Assembly (NCBI GenBank): GCA_031255275.1
Contig: JAIRSV010000143.1
Coordinates: 1-7,394 of the forward strand
Reading direction: 5' to 3'
Source of the DNA: Proteiniphilum sp.
GTDB taxonomy: Bacteria; Bacteroidota; Bacteroidia; Bacteroidales; Dysgonomonadaceae
Length of the DNA: 7,394 nt
The notes below the pieces were generated by a model, which worked only from the letters and a program-made list of their open reading frames with translations, did no database searches and had not been told where the DNA came from. Positions 5,378 to 7,394 of this stretch are shown piece after piece (the stretch's first letter is position 1; each line of letters opens with the position of its first letter). A program made the translations under genes and the position numbers.

Positions 5378-6190
5378 ATGATCGAAAGAGAAAAAATAGG
5401 AGGAATAGCCGGAACGGTAATATTTGCCATATTACTCTTTCTCGCCCTGATATTCTCCGTATTTACATTATCGTTCCCGTCCGGGGAACAGGAGGGGATT
5501 CCGGTGATGTTCGGGTCGGCGGAGGATGCTTTCGGCATCATCGAGCCGCCCAAGGCCGAAACACCGCCTGTTCCCTCCCGGTCTCCCGAAGTACCTCCCT
5601 ATTCTCCGGAAGAACCCTTGGTCTCCCAGGTGACGGAACCGACCATCGACGTGGAAGCGCAACGGGAAGAGGAGCGGCGCAGGGCGCGGCTGGCGGAGGA
5701 ACGCAGAGCGCAGGAACTGGCGGAGGAGCGCCGCCGGCAGCAGGAGGAGGCCGAACGGAAACGCCGTGAGGAGGAAACGCGCAGGCGCGAAATCAACCGG
5801 CAGATGTCGGGACTCTTCGGCGAAAGTTCGGAAAGGCGAGGAAATACGGAAGGTGAGGGAGCGCAGGGAGTTTCCTCCGGAAATGCCACTCAGGGCTCGC
5901 CGACGGGGAATGGCGGAATCGGTTCATACGACCTGGGGGGACGCAGCCTCGGAAGCGGCGGACTCATCCAGCCCCGGTACACGGTGAATGATTACGGTTC
6001 CGTTGTCGTTAATATCACCGTGGATCCTGCCGGTAATGTGATTCACGCGGAGATCGGACGCGGAACGAATACGCCCAGCGCCAACCTCCGGAACGAGGCG
6101 CTGAATGCTGCAAGAAGTACCAAATTCAATGCTGTCAGTTCTGCCAACAACCAGCAGGGGACGATTACTTACAGGTTTAATCTCAATTAA
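5378..6190 (+). CDS. TonB/TolA-like energy transducer with a long charged coiled-coil spacer
   Basis: A 270-residue protein anchored in the inner membrane by one helix (about 8-30) and reaching across the periplasm. A Pro-rich stretch (about 56-90) follows, then an uninterrupted Glu/Arg-rich helix (about 92-140, with the near repeat LAEERRAQELAEERRRQQEE), then a Gly/Ser/Asn-rich linker (about 146-196). The C-terminal domain (about 197-270) has a TonB-C pattern: VVVNITVDPAGNVIHAEIGR, later NLRNEALNAARSTKFNAV and a final TITYRFNLN strand. With the preceding ExbB and ExbD genes it forms a complete energy-transducing set. The charged helix resembles TolA more than classical Pro-rich TonB, so it could serve envelope constriction rather than nutrient uptake. 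No TolB or Pal gene is in the window to settle this. Substrate receptors are not encoded nearby. An intrinsic terminator follows. Confidence 0.88.
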   Translation: MIEREKIGGIAGTVIFAILLFLALIFSVFTLSFPSGEQEGIPVMFGSAEDAFGIIEPPKAETPPVPSRSPEVPPYSPEEPLVSQVTEPTIDVEAQREEERRRARLAEERRAQELAEERRRQQEEAERKRREEETRRREINRQMSGLFGESSERRGNTEGEGAQGVSSGNATQGSPTGNGGIGSYDLGGRSLGSGGLIQPRYTVNDYGSVVVNITVDPAGNVIHAEIGRGTNTPSANLRNEALNAARSTKFNAVSSANNQQGTITYRFNLN

Positions 6191-6222
6191 AATAAAAATA
6201 CAGGCATGGCCTGAAACAAATT

Positions 6223-6248
6223 GCCTCCCGTCGCGGGAGGGCATTTTT
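6223..6248 (+). terminator. Intrinsic terminator after the TonB-like gene
   Basis: CCTCCCG (6224-6230) and CGGGAGG (6234-6240) form a perfect 7-bp stem, extended by GC pairs past one bulged G, and ATTTTT follows. It lies 33 bp after the stop of the transducer gene and marks the likely end of the pdxJ to tonB operon. It also sits 29 bp before the next start codon, so any separate promoter for the DJ-1 gene must overlap it; I could not see one. Confidence 0.85.
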
Positions 6249-6276
6249 CAAAGTTTTCACTAAAAAAACTGCAATC

Positions 6277-6822
6277 ATGAAGAAAGTAGCCCTTTTTCTG
6301 GCAAACGGTTTTGAAGAAATTGAAGCGCTTGCAACCGTGGATATTCTGAGGAGAGCGCGGATAGTTGTCGAAACCGTGTCCGTTTCGGACACAAAAACCG
6401 TGACCGGCGCACACAGTGTACCGGTAATTGCCGACAAAGCATTTCAGGAAGCCGATTTTTCGGAAGTAGACGTACTGGTTTTGCCGGGCGGAATGCCGGG
6501 CGCTAAAAACCTCAACGAACATGAAGGGTTGGGGAAACTGATCACGAAATTCAACGGAGAGGGGAAACGGATTGCCGCAATCTGCGCCGCTCCTATGGTG
6601 CTGGGAACGCTCGGCCTGCTCGCGGACAGACGTGCTACCTGCTATCCCGGATTTGAGGACAGGCTGGCCGGCGCGCAGACAACGGGAGAGGATGTGGTTG
6701 TCGACGGCAATATCACAACGGGGAAAGGACCCGGACTTGCGTTTGATTTTGCGTTAAGGCTGGTGGAACAGATCGCCGGACCTGAAACGCGACGGGAAGT
6801 ACAGAGAGGCTTGCTGCTGTGA
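6277..6822 (+). CDS. DJ-1/PfpI family protein (YajL/DJ-1 type)
   Basis: A 181-residue cytoplasmic protein of the DJ-1/ThiJ/PfpI superfamily. KKVALFLANGFEEIEALATV opens the chain, and E16 corresponds to human DJ-1 E18. VDVLVLPGGMPGAKNL (64-79) is the glycine-rich turn. RIAAICAAPMVLG (98-110) carries the nucleophile-elbow Cys C103, matching DJ-1 C106. TTGKGPGLAFDFALRLVE (147-164) matches the DJ-1 RGPGTSFEFAL region. The Cys/Glu pair is thus intact. Members act in oxidative and carbonyl stress; reported activities include glyoxalase and disputed deglycase functions, so the reaction here is left open. The old label 4-methyl-5-thiazole monophosphate biosynthesis protein should not be used as a function. 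It follows a terminator, so it may be transcribed by read-through or from a promoter I could not see. Confidence 0.93.
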   Translation: MKKVALFLANGFEEIEALATVDILRRARIVVETVSVSDTKTVTGAHSVPVIADKAFQEADFSEVDVLVLPGGMPGAKNLNEHEGLGKLITKFNGEGKRIAAICAAPMVLGTLGLLADRRATCYPGFEDRLAGAQTTGEDVVVDGNITTGKGPGLAFDFALRLVEQIAGPETRREVQRGLLL

Positions 6823-6914
6823 TCGTTCGCTGCGCTCACGCTCTCCGTGCTGCGCATGTAGCTCGGGCAATGCCTACGTTCCTCCGCCCGGAGGGCGGAA
6901 GAGCGTCGGAACGA
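6823..6914. repeat. G+C-rich imperfect palindrome, REP-like dispersed repeat candidate
   Basis: The segment directly after the DJ-1 stop is bounded by TCGTTC (6823-6828) and GAACGA (6909-6914). Inside these are the matching arms CGCTCT (6839-6844) and AGAGCG (6900-6905). A perfect hairpin TCCGCCC/GGGCGGA (6883-6889, 6893-6899, loop GGA) lies near the right end, and GCTGCGC occurs twice (6829-6835, 6849-6855). It is clearly richer in G+C than the flanking noncoding DNA and has no coding look. Nested inverted arms and location between convergent genes suggest a REP or MITE-like element. Whether it recurs in the genome cannot be seen here. Confidence 0.5.
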
Positions 6915-6922
6915 CACATCGG

Positions 6923-6945
6923 CATATTGACATATTGATACATTG
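6923..6945. repeat. Short tandem repeat, two CATATTGA units and a degenerate third
   Basis: CATATTGA occurs twice head to tail (6923-6938) and is followed by the related TACATTG (6939-6945). The patch is A+T-rich and joins the G+C-rich palindrome to the end of the minus-strand gene. No function can be assigned. Confidence 0.6.
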
Positions 6946-6953
6946 TCTGCCGC

Positions 6954-7394
6954 TCATTTCCTGAGATATAATACGACCTGTACGGGATTATTTTCTTCCC
7001 TGCTGTCGAACGCGGACGCGGCCTTTAACATCTCCCTGCGCTCTTCGCTGAAACGATTGGTTTTAAGTACAGATTCAGCCCTGTCCGCATTGATAACCTG
7101 CAACATTTGATCCGAAAGGTTGAAACTGATATTATTTCCGAAAAGAATATCACCCCACGCAATTCCCTCCGAAACGATTGATTTCTTTTCTTTTTTCAGA
7201 TACAGCGTGATCTGTATACCTTATCATGATTCCACCACGATGTAAGGATAAAATGATCCTTTTCCGTTACTCTTCCTCTGCTCATAAACCTATTGATCTC
7301 CACAGACATGTATTTATATGCGGTATCGTCTGAAAAATGGATGATGTCATTATAATCAGTGCACCACAGGCCTCTTTCGTTATCCCGAAGCGCA
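6954..7394 (-). pseudogene. Unrecognised protein, C-terminal part, interrupted by a single-base frameshift (5' end outside the window)
   Basis: On the minus strand, one frame is open from the window edge (7393) for 58 codons down to about 7220. It contains CTDYNDIIHFSDD and ends in HFILTSWWNHDK. A second frame then runs from about 7220 to the TGA at 6954-6956 for 88 codons, from GIQITLYLKKEKK through NLSDQMLQVINADR to the end VQVVLYLRK. Each frame hits stops just past the junction (TAA at 7221-7223 for the second frame read upstream, TGA at 7196-7198 for the first). The two halves read as one protein if a single base is restored near 7220, where GATAAGGTATAC would become GATAAGGGTATAC. This looks like loss of one G from a short G run, either a real mutation or a sequence error. 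I do not recognise the family. No membrane segment or signal is visible in this part. Confidence 0.6.

Noticed and set aside
4960..5553. Minus-strand ORF of 197 codons over exbD and the start of the transducer gene
   Set aside because: It is antisense to two well-supported genes and its His-rich product resembles a reverse-frame shadow.
5599..5889. Minus-strand Ser/Arg-rich ORF
   Set aside because: It is the antisense image of the Glu/Arg-rich helix, where GAG and CGC codons read as Ser and Arg rich sequence on the other strand.
7190..7230. Programmed -1 frameshift in the edge gene
   Set aside because: No X XXY YYZ slippery heptamer or adjacent strong structure is present; a one-base deletion explains the break more simply.

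Overview
The window looks like a chromosomal segment of a Bacteroidales bacterium, plausibly near Dysgonomonadaceae (Petrimonas or Proteiniphilum type). This placement is inferred from protein style, moderate G+C, the near absence of Shine-Dalgarno sequences and promoter boxes of the Bacteroidetes type (TAnnTTTG). No database search was possible, so it is provisional. No tRNA, rRNA, CRISPR array, transposase or phage gene is visible. The content is mostly housekeeping.

Left part (1-1840, + strand): a membrane module of a sodium-pumping biotin-dependent decarboxylase. It holds the last 124 codons of one beta subunit (OadB/MmdB family), a strong hairpin, a complete second and divergent beta subunit, and directly after it a tiny 59-residue gene that looks like a reduced gamma/delta subunit (OadG family). 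Two beta paralogues in tandem, the second with its own small partner, are the most notable gene-content feature.

Middle part (1851-3179, - strand): NAD kinase (nadK) preceded by a small ACT-like protein that seems to be the C-terminal half of a CBS-ACT protein I recall from this position in other Bacteroidales, here without CBS domains. These genes converge on the decarboxylase genes with only 10 bp between stop codons.

Central divergent region (3180-3390): 211 bp with overlapping back-to-back promoter candidates. On the pdxJ side, a terminator-like hairpin with a T run sits inside the leader, inside a 50-codon ORF.

Right part (3391-6190, + strand): pdxJ (vitamin B6 ring synthesis), then exbB/tolQ, exbD/tolR and a TonB/TolA-like transducer with a long charged helix. 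The spacing suggests one operon ending at a clear intrinsic terminator (about 6223-6248). The last three genes form a complete proton-driven energy transducer for the outer membrane. A DJ-1/PfpI family gene follows (6277-6822).

Right edge (6823-7394): a G+C-rich imperfect palindrome of about 92 bp that resembles a dispersed REP-like element, a short CATATTGA tandem repeat, then the C-terminal part of an unrecognised minus-strand gene. That gene is split by one apparent single-base deletion near 7220. I see no wholly new system; the best leads are the duplicated decarboxylase module, the pdxJ leader, the CBS-less regulator and the frameshifted edge gene.
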